Part shown: piece after piece, positions 53,761-61,432 of the stretch
How the letters are laid out: each line of letters opens with the position of its first letter
How positions within the stretch are numbered: position 1 is the stretch's first letter
DNA from: Mycobacterium kansasii ATCC 12478
GTDB lineage: Bacteria; Actinomycetota; Actinomycetes; Mycobacteriales; Mycobacteriaceae
Direction of reading: 5' to 3'
DNA length: 64,000 nt
NCBI RefSeq assembly: GCF_000157895.3
Contig: NC_022663.1
Coordinates: forward strand, 4,154,001-4,218,000
Made by a program: the position numbers and the translations under genes
Notes under the pieces: model-generated
What the model was told of the DNA's origin: nothing
The model's input: the letters and a program-made list of their open reading frames with translations, nothing else
Database searches by the model: none

Positions 53761-54923
53761 TCGGCTGGATCGACGCCCGAGCCGGGGTGAGCGGCCAGAT
53801 GCTGCTCGGCGCTCTCGTCGACGTGGGCGTGCCGTTGGAGCTATTGCAGACGGCGGTCGACCAACTTGGCCTTGACATCACGCTGGCGTCGACGCCATGC
53901 GGGCGGGGCGGCATCGGCGCCACGGAGGTGCGCGTCGTTGGCAACGAGGACCCGCAGATCCGGAACCTTGCCGAGATTCAGCGGTTGCTCGATCGAGTTG
54001 CCGAACCCGTTCGACAGACCATCCACGACATCGTTCGCCGGTTGGCCGAGGCCGAGTCGCGGGTATCCCGTATCCCATTGGAGGGTTGGAACTTCTGTGA
54101 AAACGCCAGCACCCTCGCTTGCATAGTCGCAGCGGCGGCCGGGTTCCATTGGTTGGGCTTGGAGACGCTGCACTGTTCGCCGGTCGGCCTTGGCAGCGCA
54201 ACAGGAATGCAGGCTCCCGCCGTCCTGGAACTGCTCAAGGGCGTCCCGGTGGCCGGCGGTACAGCCACCGCACACTGCCCCACACCTACGGGCGCGGCGG
54301 TGCTCGCGACGCTGGTGACGGATTGGGGCGAGCTGCCCCCACTCATCATGCGCCGGGTGGGATACGGCGCCGGCCAGCATAATTCGCTTGAGGCGGCGAA
54401 CGTGCTGCGCATCGTCGTCAGCGAGCCGGCCGGCCAACCGGCCTGCAGCGTGCAGCTCGAAACCAATGTGGACGACCTCGACCCGCGGGTGTGGCCGTAC
54501 GTCATCGAGCGCCTGCTCGCCGCTGGAGCTTACGACGCCTGGCTCACCCCGATCATCATGAAGAAGGGCCGGCCCGCGCACACCCTTTCCGTACTGGCCC
54601 CAAGCCAGCGCGCCGCGGATCTGCGCGCGATCATCTTCCGCGAGACCAGCTCGATCGGATTGCGGGAATTCACGGTGGCCAAGCATCACAAGTTAGCCAG
54701 GTCCGAGAGCCTGGTCCAGGTTGGCGGGCAACCGATCCGGATCAAGACCGCCCGGCTCGACGGTGAAACCGTCAACGTCAACCCCGAGTGGCGTGACATT
54801 GTGGCCGCCGCAGAAGCTCTCGGACAGCCGGCCAAGCAGGTGTTAGCGCAAGCCCGGCGGGCCGCATCCGATCACAGCATGAGCGCCGCTGTTGAGCCCT
54901 CGCTGGCGATGCCTGGCTCATGA
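53757..54923 (+). CDS. larC: LarC, nickel insertion protein for NPN cofactor
   Basis: The product has 388 residues, a single uninterrupted chain; in Lactobacillus plantarum the protein is split by a frameshift. LarC inserts nickel using CTP. The N-terminal family motif usually reads DxFSGxSGDM; here it is DARAGVSGQM, changing two conserved positions including the aspartate. Later signatures are intact: PTPTGAAVLATL, LETNVDDLDPRVWPYVIERL, and the GAYDAWLTPIIMKKGRPAHT segment. It starts at 53757 overlapping the larB stop. No LarA-like racemase is in the window. Confidence 0.88.
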   Translation: MIGWIDARAGVSGQMLLGALVDVGVPLELLQTAVDQLGLDITLASTPCGRGGIGATEVRVVGNEDPQIRNLAEIQRLLDRVAEPVRQTIHDIVRRLAEAESRVSRIPLEGWNFCENASTLACIVAAAAGFHWLGLETLHCSPVGLGSATGMQAPAVLELLKGVPVAGGTATAHCPTPTGAAVLATLVTDWGELPPLIMRRVGYGAGQHNSLEAANVLRIVVSEPAGQPACSVQLETNVDDLDPRVWPYVIERLLAAGAYDAWLTPIIMKKGRPAHTLSVLAPSQRAADLRAIIFRETSSIGLREFTVAKHHKLARSESLVQVGGQPIRIKTARLDGETVNVNPEWRDIVAAAEALGQPAKQVLAQARRAASDHSMSAAVEPSLAMPGS

Positions 54924-54929
54924 GCCGTA

Positions 54930-56189
54930 TTACCCGGATGCGCCAAGTTCGTGCAGGGCGGTGCGCGATGAGGCCAGGAATGCGGTGATCGCGAAAACGA
55001 GCACCACCGCGAGGAAGATCCACGGGAGCACGCGGCCAAGGGTGAACAACGAAGAGAACAGCCCTGGGCCGACGGCGATGGCTACGCCCCACGACAACGA
55101 GTAAACCGCGGAATGGCGACCCGCCCGGTCCCGCGGCACAAAACTCAACATGACTTGGAACGCGGTGGCTCCCCAGGTGGCTGCGGCCAGGCTGAACAGC
55201 ATCACAGCCGCCGACAGCAGTACCATCCTGCCGACGTCGTCGGCTGCGACCATCGCGATCAGTGCCGCGAATGCGACTCCGAGCAGCCCGGCGGCTAGAG
55301 CCAACAGCCGCAGCCCCGGCCGAGAACGGCCCCATTTGGTCGCCAGCGGCGCGAACGCGGCGATCAACGCGCTTGCCAGCAGGTAGGCGACCGGCGGAGT
55401 CCAGGCCGGATAGCCCAGCGCGAGCAGATACACCGGCAGGATCGAGTCGAACCCGACGCTCGCTAGTGCAAGCACGAAAACCGCGACCACGTATACCAAG
55501 AAGCGGCGTTGGGCCAACACGTCGCGGTACCGGCCGACGCCGCTGGTGTCGCGGTCGCTGGTCTTGCGATCGAAGTCGCGTAGCCGCCAGAACAGCAGTC
55601 CGCAGACCGCGAAGCTGACCGTGTTGGCCACCACGATGAAATTCCAGAAAAGCCCACTGCCGCGTTCGGCCCACACTCCGAGCGAGGCGACGAGCCCACC
55701 GATCCCCAGGCCAATGCTGCGCATCGCGTTGATCAGCGAAAAGAGGCCGACGCGAGCGTCTTCCGACGGAGCTAAGGCACGTACCATCCCCGGGTGCGCC
55801 ACCCAGAACAGCCGGCCGGCGAAACTCACCGCCATCGCAATGATCGCCAGCGAAGCAACGGTGTTGTCAGCCAGGTAGCACGGGAAGGCAGTCACCCGGA
55901 TCAGCGAACTGAGCGTCGCCGAGCGAAAAGGCCCGATACGGTCGACGATGGCTCCCGTCAGCAAACCGCCGGCCAACAACGAAACGAGGCTGCCCATTGT
56001 CAGCGCGGCACCAGCGTCGACCAGCTTCATGCCGCGTCCATGCGTGAAGTACAGCAGCGCGAAGGGAACCCACAAACCGTTGCCCGTGGTATCGATGACC
56101 ATGGCAGTCACGTAGCCGAAACGGTAGGGGTGCCGCGTTAGCACGCCCAACCTGCTGCTGCGGAGTGGTCTCCGGTTCCTGTCGCACAT
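54930..56189 (-). CDS. MFS transporter
   Basis: The product has 419 residues from the ATG at 56189. About twelve membrane segments are visible, for example MKLVDAGAALTMGSLVSLLAG, LASLAIIAMAVS-type helices and PWIFLAVVLVFAITAFLASS near the end, with the loop motif GAIVDRIGPFRSATL typical of MFS. The substrate is unknown; adjacency to the lar genes, convergent with only 6 nt between stops, makes lactate-like acids or nickel-related solutes conceivable but unproven. A strong palindrome lies 115 nt upstream. Confidence 0.8.
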   Translation of the reverse strand: MCDRNRRPLRSSRLGVLTRHPYRFGYVTAMVIDTTGNGLWVPFALLYFTHGRGMKLVDAGAALTMGSLVSLLAGGLLTGAIVDRIGPFRSATLSSLIRVTAFPCYLADNTVASLAIIAMAVSFAGRLFWVAHPGMVRALAPSEDARVGLFSLINAMRSIGLGIGGLVASLGVWAERGSGLFWNFIVVANTVSFAVCGLLFWRLRDFDRKTSDRDTSGVGRYRDVLAQRRFLVYVVAVFVLALASVGFDSILPVYLLALGYPAWTPPVAYLLASALIAAFAPLATKWGRSRPGLRLLALAAGLLGVAFAALIAMVAADDVGRMVLLSAAVMLFSLAAATWGATAFQVMLSFVPRDRAGRHSAVYSLSWGVAIAVGPGLFSSLFTLGRVLPWIFLAVVLVFAITAFLASSRTALHELGASG

Positions 56190-56303
56190 TCCAGGACATC
56201 GACTCCTCCGAGCCGCGCTAACAATTGCGGCCCCAAATGTCCGGACGGCGCTGACGTTGTCAGTGACCGGGTGCCGGTGCAGGCCAAATGATTCACCACG
56301 TTC

Positions 56304-56329
56304 GCAATAGTGTACGTACACACTATTGC
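56304..56329 (-). promoter_or_regulatory. Palindromic operator upstream of the MFS gene
   Basis: GCAATAGTGT and ACACTATTGC form a perfect 10-bp inverted repeat around ACGTAC; inside it TGTACGTACA is itself a perfect palindrome. The flank is AT-rich (TATATCTATAG). This is typical of a TetR/GntR-type operator overlapping a promoter. No cognate regulator gene is in the window. Confidence 0.6.
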
Positions 56330-56352
56330 ACTACGCAACTATATCTATAGTC

Positions 56353-58350
56353 TTATTCGGGCGCGGAGTCGGGTGGTGCGGCAACACGAACCGCTGCCGG
56401 CGCGAACCGAAGGCTCAAGTACGCCACCAGCGTCACCGCGTCGGGTTCGGTGTCCAGCAGGTTGATCAGCCGGTCGCGTTCGTGCAGCGCGACCGGTTCC
56501 ACGCCGCCGAAAAATCGCATGGTGTCACCGGCGGGCAGCGCCCGCGCGCACACCAGCTGCCCCGTCTTGAGCTGGCGGCCGGCCGCGTGCTCCCGCACCT
56601 GGTGGGTGTCGCCGGTGCGCAGGTCGCGCACGGTGACGCTGTAGCCGCGCTGCACCCGCTCCACCTCGAACACCGACCGTGGCACCGACAGCCACTGCTG
56701 TGCCAGCAGTCGCTCGTCGTCGGGCAGCAACGACCCGCGGATCTCAAGGAACTCCTCGAAGGCCCCGCCCTCGAACAGCACCGCGTCGATCACGAGCGGA
56801 TCACCCAGCGCGGTGTTCAGGGCGTCCGGATCATCGCCGGCGTGGCGGGAGCGTTCGTCGGCCACCTCGATCAGCAGGTCGTTCCAGCCGCTCACCAGCG
56901 CATGCTGGATGGCCTTCGCATACAGCCAGCGCGCCCGGTCGTCCAACGGCAGCTGCTCACGCCCGAGATGGCATTTCTTGTACTTGCGCCCAGACCCGCA
57001 CCAGCACAGGTCATTTCGGCCGACGTCACGGCGCGGCTCGGCCCGGTACATCTCCAGCAGCTCCACCAGCGGGTAGTCCGGCTCGGCGCCGGCGCGGCGT
57101 AACAACGTCAACCCGCGCTCGACGTCACCGCGATCGGAGGCAATGCGGGCCAGATCGAACAATGGCAACGGCCAATCCGGATTCATCGTCTCGGCGGCCA
57201 CCAGTTCGCGTTCGGCCGCTTCAATGTCGCCGAGCCGCTCCAGCGCGACCGCCCGCAGCCACCGACACGCCACCCGCGCCGGGCGGGGCACCTTCGACTC
57301 CAGCACCTCGGCGAACAAGCCCAGCCCGGCCGTCCCGACGCGGTCGGTGCCGATCGTCTCGGCCACCAGCAGCTCGGCCAGCAGCGGATCGGCGAGGGCG
57401 GCCCCGAACTCACCGACGAGATCCATGTCGGGCCCTGTCGCGCCCTCGGTGGCCGCGGCCAACGCTTCCTCCGGCGCCACGCCAGCGTCGAGCAGCACTG
57501 CGATCTGGTCGTGCAACGTGACCAGCACGTACAACGTGACCGCGTCGTTGGGATCTAGTTCATGACGTTCGGCCAGCGCTTCGCATCCTCGCTTGAAATG
57601 CCAAGCGCCAAAATCGAATCCGCCCGGTGCAAGCCACTCGCCGTGGCGCGCGAGACCGTGGTCGTCGACGATCTCGGACAGCGGCGGCAGCGGTTCGGTG
57701 AACAGCTGCGGTTCCTCTGCGCACACCGTCCATACCGCGGCGTCGAAGTACGTCGGCTGCCCGGCGTCGAGCGTCGCGGCTAGCCGCGCACCCACTCCTT
57801 GGGCCGACGCGACCTCGGTGACCCGCTCGACCACCAGCCCCTCCTCGGTCAGCCGGACCCCGGCCAGGTCGCCCTCGGACAACCCCAGCGCGCCTAATGT
57901 GCCCGGCGCCAGCAGCAGCGTTCCGGCCGGGTCGACCGCCTCGTCCGGGATGCCGCGCCGTTCGAGCAACTCGTCGTCGAAGTCGGCCAGCACCGCCCCG
58001 GCCGGCGAACCGTCCGCGAGTCGCTGGTACTGCTCGTGCTCACACAGTGCGGTGACGGGATCCAGATCCGGGGTCACGTTGAGAGCGTCATAGGCCAGCT
58101 CTTCGGCGCACAGCCGGTGGGTGAACACCCGCCCGGCCAGCACGGCCGGCAGCCATACCCATTTCTCGTCGACCAATTGTCTTGCAGCGCAATCGAGTTC
58201 ATCGAGAAACCGGTCAACCAGGGTATCCGGATCGGTCACATCGCGCTCCAATAGCCGCGCTGCGATGTCCTCCGCGGACAACGGGCCGTGTTCGGTCAGG
58301 ATTCTTGCCAGGGTCTCGGACTCGCCGACGGCATCAGCCACGGCGACCAC
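56353..58350 (-). CDS. SEC-C motif protein with helical repeats
   Basis: The product has 665 residues from a GTG at 58350. An N-terminal winged-helix-like part (ARILTEHGPLSAEDIAARLL) resembles the start of the DEDDh-DinG-RecQ protein. A TPR-like helical stretch (AAERELVAAETMNPDWPLPL) precedes the SEC-C zinc motif GRNDLCWCGSGRKYKKCH near residues 447-465. SEC-C motifs bind zinc and are found in SecA and in stand-alone proteins. The function is not known; it is not obviously linked to the lar genes. Confidence 0.75.
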   Translation of the reverse strand: MVAVADAVGESETLARILTEHGPLSAEDIAARLLERDVTDPDTLVDRFLDELDCAARQLVDEKWVWLPAVLAGRVFTHRLCAEELAYDALNVTPDLDPVTALCEHEQYQRLADGSPAGAVLADFDDELLERRGIPDEAVDPAGTLLLAPGTLGALGLSEGDLAGVRLTEEGLVVERVTEVASAQGVGARLAATLDAGQPTYFDAAVWTVCAEEPQLFTEPLPPLSEIVDDHGLARHGEWLAPGGFDFGAWHFKRGCEALAERHELDPNDAVTLYVLVTLHDQIAVLLDAGVAPEEALAAATEGATGPDMDLVGEFGAALADPLLAELLVAETIGTDRVGTAGLGLFAEVLESKVPRPARVACRWLRAVALERLGDIEAAERELVAAETMNPDWPLPLFDLARIASDRGDVERGLTLLRRAGAEPDYPLVELLEMYRAEPRRDVGRNDLCWCGSGRKYKKCHLGREQLPLDDRARWLYAKAIQHALVSGWNDLLIEVADERSRHAGDDPDALNTALGDPLVIDAVLFEGGAFEEFLEIRGSLLPDDERLLAQQWLSVPRSVFEVERVQRGYSVTVRDLRTGDTHQVREHAAGRQLKTGQLVCARALPAGDTMRFFGGVEPVALHERDRLINLLDTEPDAVTLVAYLSLRFAPAAVRVAAPPDSAPE

Positions 58351-58461
58351 CCTATGCGCCGGCTAGCCGCGCCGCGAGAACCCCGCCGACCTACTCGGGT
58401 CGTTGGTCGGCTCGGCGTCGGCCGCATCATCGCATCGTGATGCAGTGATGTAGGCTAGGGT

Positions 58462-58689
58462 GTGCGTACCACCATTGATCTTCCCGACGACCTCCACAAG
58501 CAAGCGCTGGCCATCGCCCGGGACACGCGCCGGACGTTGAGTGAAACCGTCGCCGATCTCATGCGACGGGGCCTGGGGGCCGGCGGCGCCGCCGCGATCT
58601 CCACTGACCCGAGAACCGGGCTGCCTCTGGTGAACGTCGGCAAAGTTGTCACCTCCGAGGACGTGCGCTCGTTGGAGGATGAGGAGTGA
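58462..58689 (+). CDS. vapB: VapB-type antitoxin
   Basis: The product has 75 residues, RHH-type: MRTTIDLPDDLHKQALAIAR at the N-terminus, then SETVADLMRRGLG and a C-terminal toxin-binding tail (TSEDVRSLEDEE). Start is a GTG at 58462. The stop overlaps the vapC start by 4 nt (GTGA). Binding of its own promoter is expected. Confidence 0.88.
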   Translation: MRTTIDLPDDLHKQALAIARDTRRTLSETVADLMRRGLGAGGAAAISTDPRTGLPLVNVGKVVTSEDVRSLEDEE

Positions 58690-59087
58690 TCGCGCTGCTG
58701 GACTCGAACGTGCTGATCGCACTGGTGGTCGCCGAACACGTCCATCACGACGTCGCCGCGGCATGGCTGTCCGCGCGCGACAACGGCTTCGCGACGTGCC
58801 CAATCACGCAGGGAAGTCTGGTTCGATTCTTGATGCGGACGGGCCAACCCGCCGCAGTTGCGCGGGAGGTGGTCGGAGCTGTCGAAACCGCAAAGCGCCA
58901 CGAGTTCTGGCCCGACAGCGTCTCTTTCGCCGATGTCGAGATCGGAGGGGTGGTCGGTCACCGACAGGTGACCGATGCCTACCTGGCGCAGCTGGCCCGA
59001 AGCCGCAACGGGCAGTTGGCGACTCTCGATAGTGGACTGGCGCACTTGCACAGCGACGTCGCGGTCCTCATTCCCACGGCCGGCTGA
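58686..59087 (+). CDS. vapC: VapC-type PIN toxin
   Basis: The product has 133 residues. The PIN acidic residues are present: LLDSNVLIALV, TDAYLAQLARSRNGQLATLD and the central ITQGSLVRFLMR. It resembles the VapC29 group of M. tuberculosis. PIN toxins cleave tRNA or rRNA. The pair appears intact, unlike the truncated VapC near 50 kb. Confidence 0.9.
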   Translation: MIALLDSNVLIALVVAEHVHHDVAAAWLSARDNGFATCPITQGSLVRFLMRTGQPAAVAREVVGAVETAKRHEFWPDSVSFADVEIGGVVGHRQVTDAYLAQLARSRNGQLATLDSGLAHLHSDVAVLIPTAG

Positions 59088-59171
59088 CATCCGCCGGACC
59101 CGGGTCCCCCGAGCCTGTCGGTCTGGGCGCTGGCACGTAGGGTCGGTGCTTGAGCGGGAGGAAGTGAACGC

Positions 59172-60128
59172 ATGGCCAGAACCGCCAGAACAGACAACGA
59201 CAGCTGGGAGATCACCGAGAGCGTTGGCGCTACCGCGCTGGGTGTGGCGGCGGCGCGCGCGGCCGAAACCCAGAGCGAGCACCCGCTGATCCACGATCCG
59301 TTCGCGCGGGTTTTCCTCGACGCGGCCGGCGACGGCGTGTGGAACTGGTATTCGGCGCCGCAGCTACCCGCCGAGGTTCTCCAAGCCGAACCCGAAGTGC
59401 ACCTGCGAATGCAGGCCATGATCAACTATATGGCCTGCCGCACGGCGTTTTTCGACACCTTCTTCCTCGAAGCGACCCGCTCGGGTATCCGTCAGGCGGT
59501 GATTCTGGCCGCCGGCCTGGACGCGCGGTGCTGGCGGCTGCCGTGGCCCGCCGGCACCACGGTCTACGAACTCGACCAGCCCAAGGTGCTGGAGTTCAAA
59601 ACGTCGACACTTCATAAGCATGGGGCCGAGCCGACCTGCAATCGAGTCGGTGTCCCGGTCGACCTGCGCCAAGACTGGCCGAAGGCCTTGCGGCAGGCCG
59701 GTTTCGACGCGTCGGCCCCGAGCGCATGGTCCGCCGAGGGGCTCATGCCGTACCTGCCGGCGGCTGCACAGGACATGCTGTTCAACCGCGTTCAGGAGCT
59801 CGTGGTCAGCGGTAGCCGGATCGCTGTCGAGGCGCTGGGCCCCGATTTCCTGGATCCCGCCTTCCGCGCCAAGCGGCGCGAGCGAATGGACCGCGTCCGG
59901 GCGTTGATGGCCAAGATCGACCCCCAGCGGGAGGTGCCCAGCACCGACGAGTTGTGGTACTTCGAGGAACGCGACGATGTCGGCGACTGGTTGCGCCGCC
60001 ACGGCTGGGAGGTGACGGTGACGCCGTCGGCGCAGCTGATGGCCGGCTACGACCGCAACCCGCCGAAGGAGGTCCAAGACAGCGCGCCGCAGAATCTGTT
60101 CGTTTCCGCGGTGCGGGCGGGGGAATAG
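59172..60128 (+). CDS. LCM-type (PF04072) SAM-dependent methyltransferase
   Basis: The product has 318 residues. The mycobacterial family signature is evident: DSWEITESVGATALGVAAAR, INYMACRTAFFDTFFLEATR, the AdoMet-binding VILAAGLDARCWRLPWPAGT and YELDQPKVLEFK. The end has DELWYFEERDDVGDWLRRHG and the closing MAGYDRNPP. Paralogues are numerous in mycobacteria and most substrates (phenolic or lipid) are unassigned; Rv1729c is the nearest I can recall. Confidence 0.9.
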   Translation: MARTARTDNDSWEITESVGATALGVAAARAAETQSEHPLIHDPFARVFLDAAGDGVWNWYSAPQLPAEVLQAEPEVHLRMQAMINYMACRTAFFDTFFLEATRSGIRQAVILAAGLDARCWRLPWPAGTTVYELDQPKVLEFKTSTLHKHGAEPTCNRVGVPVDLRQDWPKALRQAGFDASAPSAWSAEGLMPYLPAAAQDMLFNRVQELVVSGSRIAVEALGPDFLDPAFRAKRRERMDRVRALMAKIDPQREVPSTDELWYFEERDDVGDWLRRHGWEVTVTPSAQLMAGYDRNPPKEVQDSAPQNLFVSAVRAGE

Positions 60129-60140
60129 CACAATACGTAC

Positions 60141-60158
60141 CCGGCCGCTGCGGGCCGG
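60141..60158 (+). terminator. Stem-loop after the methyltransferase gene
   Basis: CCGGCC, 6-nt loop, GGCCGG, 13 nt after the stop codon. No U-tract follows, which is usual for mycobacterial terminators. Confidence 0.4.
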
Positions 60159-60199
60159 CGAATTAGCTCGGTTTGGTTTCGAACCGGTTGACGAGGTGA

Positions 60200-61432
60200 T
60201 TGGGTATAGCCGTGGATACGGCGAGTACGCCGGATATCGGCGCACAGCGGAATGCGAACTTGGCCCTGGCGACCTGGGTCTCGACGATCAACTTCTGGGC
60301 ATGGAACATGATCGGCCCGCTGTCAACCACCTATGCCGAGCAGATGCGGCTGTCGAGTGCGAAAGCCTCGCTGCTCGTGGCGACGCCGATTCTGGTCGGC
60401 GCACTGGGCCGGATCGCCATCGGCTCGCTGACCGACCGATTCGGCGGGCGCGCGATGTTCATTGCGATCTCGCTGGCGTCGATCGCGCCGGTGCTGGCCG
60501 TGGGTCTTGCCGGGAAGTACGGTTCCTACCCGCTGCTGTTGGTGTTCGGGTTCTTCCTCGGGATCGCGGGCACGGTTTTTGCCGTCGGCATCCCGTTCGC
60601 CAACGCGTGGTACCCGGCCGCCCGCCGTGGGTTTGCCACCGGCGTGTTCGGCATGGGCATGGTGGGCACCGCGTTGTCGGCGTTTTTCACACCACGGTTC
60701 GTGCGCTGGTTCGGCCTGATCAACACTCACGTCATCATCGCCGCTGCGCTGGCGCTCACCGCTGCGGCGTGTGTGCTGGTCATGCGCAACTCGCCGGACT
60801 TCACACCGAACACCGGCCCGGTGCTGCCGAAGCTGGCCGCCGCCGCGAAGCTGCGGGTGACCTGGGAGATGTCGTTCCTGTACGCCATCGTGTTCGGTGG
60901 TTTCGTCGCGTTCGCCAACTACCTGCCCACCTATATCAAGACGATCTACGGTTTCTCCGCGGTCGACGCAGGCGCCCGCACGGCCGGCTTCGCGCTGGCT
61001 GCCGTGATGGCCCGGCCGGTCGGCGGCGCGCTGGCCGACCGCTTCGCGCCCAAGTACGTCGTCCTCGGGTCGCTGGCCGGCACTGCGGCGCTGGCGTTCA
61101 TCGCGTTGTTCAAACCACCGCCGGACGTGTTCTCGGCGCTGACATTCATCACGCTGGCAATCTTCCTGGGGGCCGGTACCGGGGGCGTGATCGCCTGGGT
61201 CGCCCGCCGCTCGCCCGCCCAATCCGTCGGCACCGTGACCGGCATCGTCGCCGCCGCTGGCGGGCTGGGCGGTTACTTCCCGCCGATGGTGATGGGCGCG
61301 ACCTACGACCCCGTCGAGAACGACTACATGGTCGGGTTGGCGCTGTTGGTCGCGACCGCGCTGGTGGCACTGGCATACACCGCGCTGGGATTGCATGCCA
61401 ACGAACCCGAACGCAGGGAGGCGACTACGTGA
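60200..61432 (+). CDS. narK: NarK-family nitrate/nitrite transporter
   Basis: The product has 410 residues and about 12 membrane segments. NarK traits include WVSTINFWAWNMIGPLSTTY, the loop GRIAIGSLTDRFGGRAMFIA, and GIAGTVFAVGIPFANAWYPA with the conserved glycine-rich NP-helix stretch. The start is unclear: a TTG at 60200 after ACGAGGTGA, or a GTG at 60212. Its stop overlaps the narG start by 4 nt, so both are one operon. Confidence 0.9.
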   Translation: MGIAVDTASTPDIGAQRNANLALATWVSTINFWAWNMIGPLSTTYAEQMRLSSAKASLLVATPILVGALGRIAIGSLTDRFGGRAMFIAISLASIAPVLAVGLAGKYGSYPLLLVFGFFLGIAGTVFAVGIPFANAWYPAARRGFATGVFGMGMVGTALSAFFTPRFVRWFGLINTHVIIAAALALTAAACVLVMRNSPDFTPNTGPVLPKLAAAAKLRVTWEMSFLYAIVFGGFVAFANYLPTYIKTIYGFSAVDAGARTAGFALAAVMARPVGGALADRFAPKYVVLGSLAGTAALAFIALFKPPPDVFSALTFITLAIFLGAGTGGVIAWVARRSPAQSVGTVTGIVAAAGGLGGYFPPMVMGATYDPVENDYMVGLALLVATALVALAYTALGLHANEPERREATT

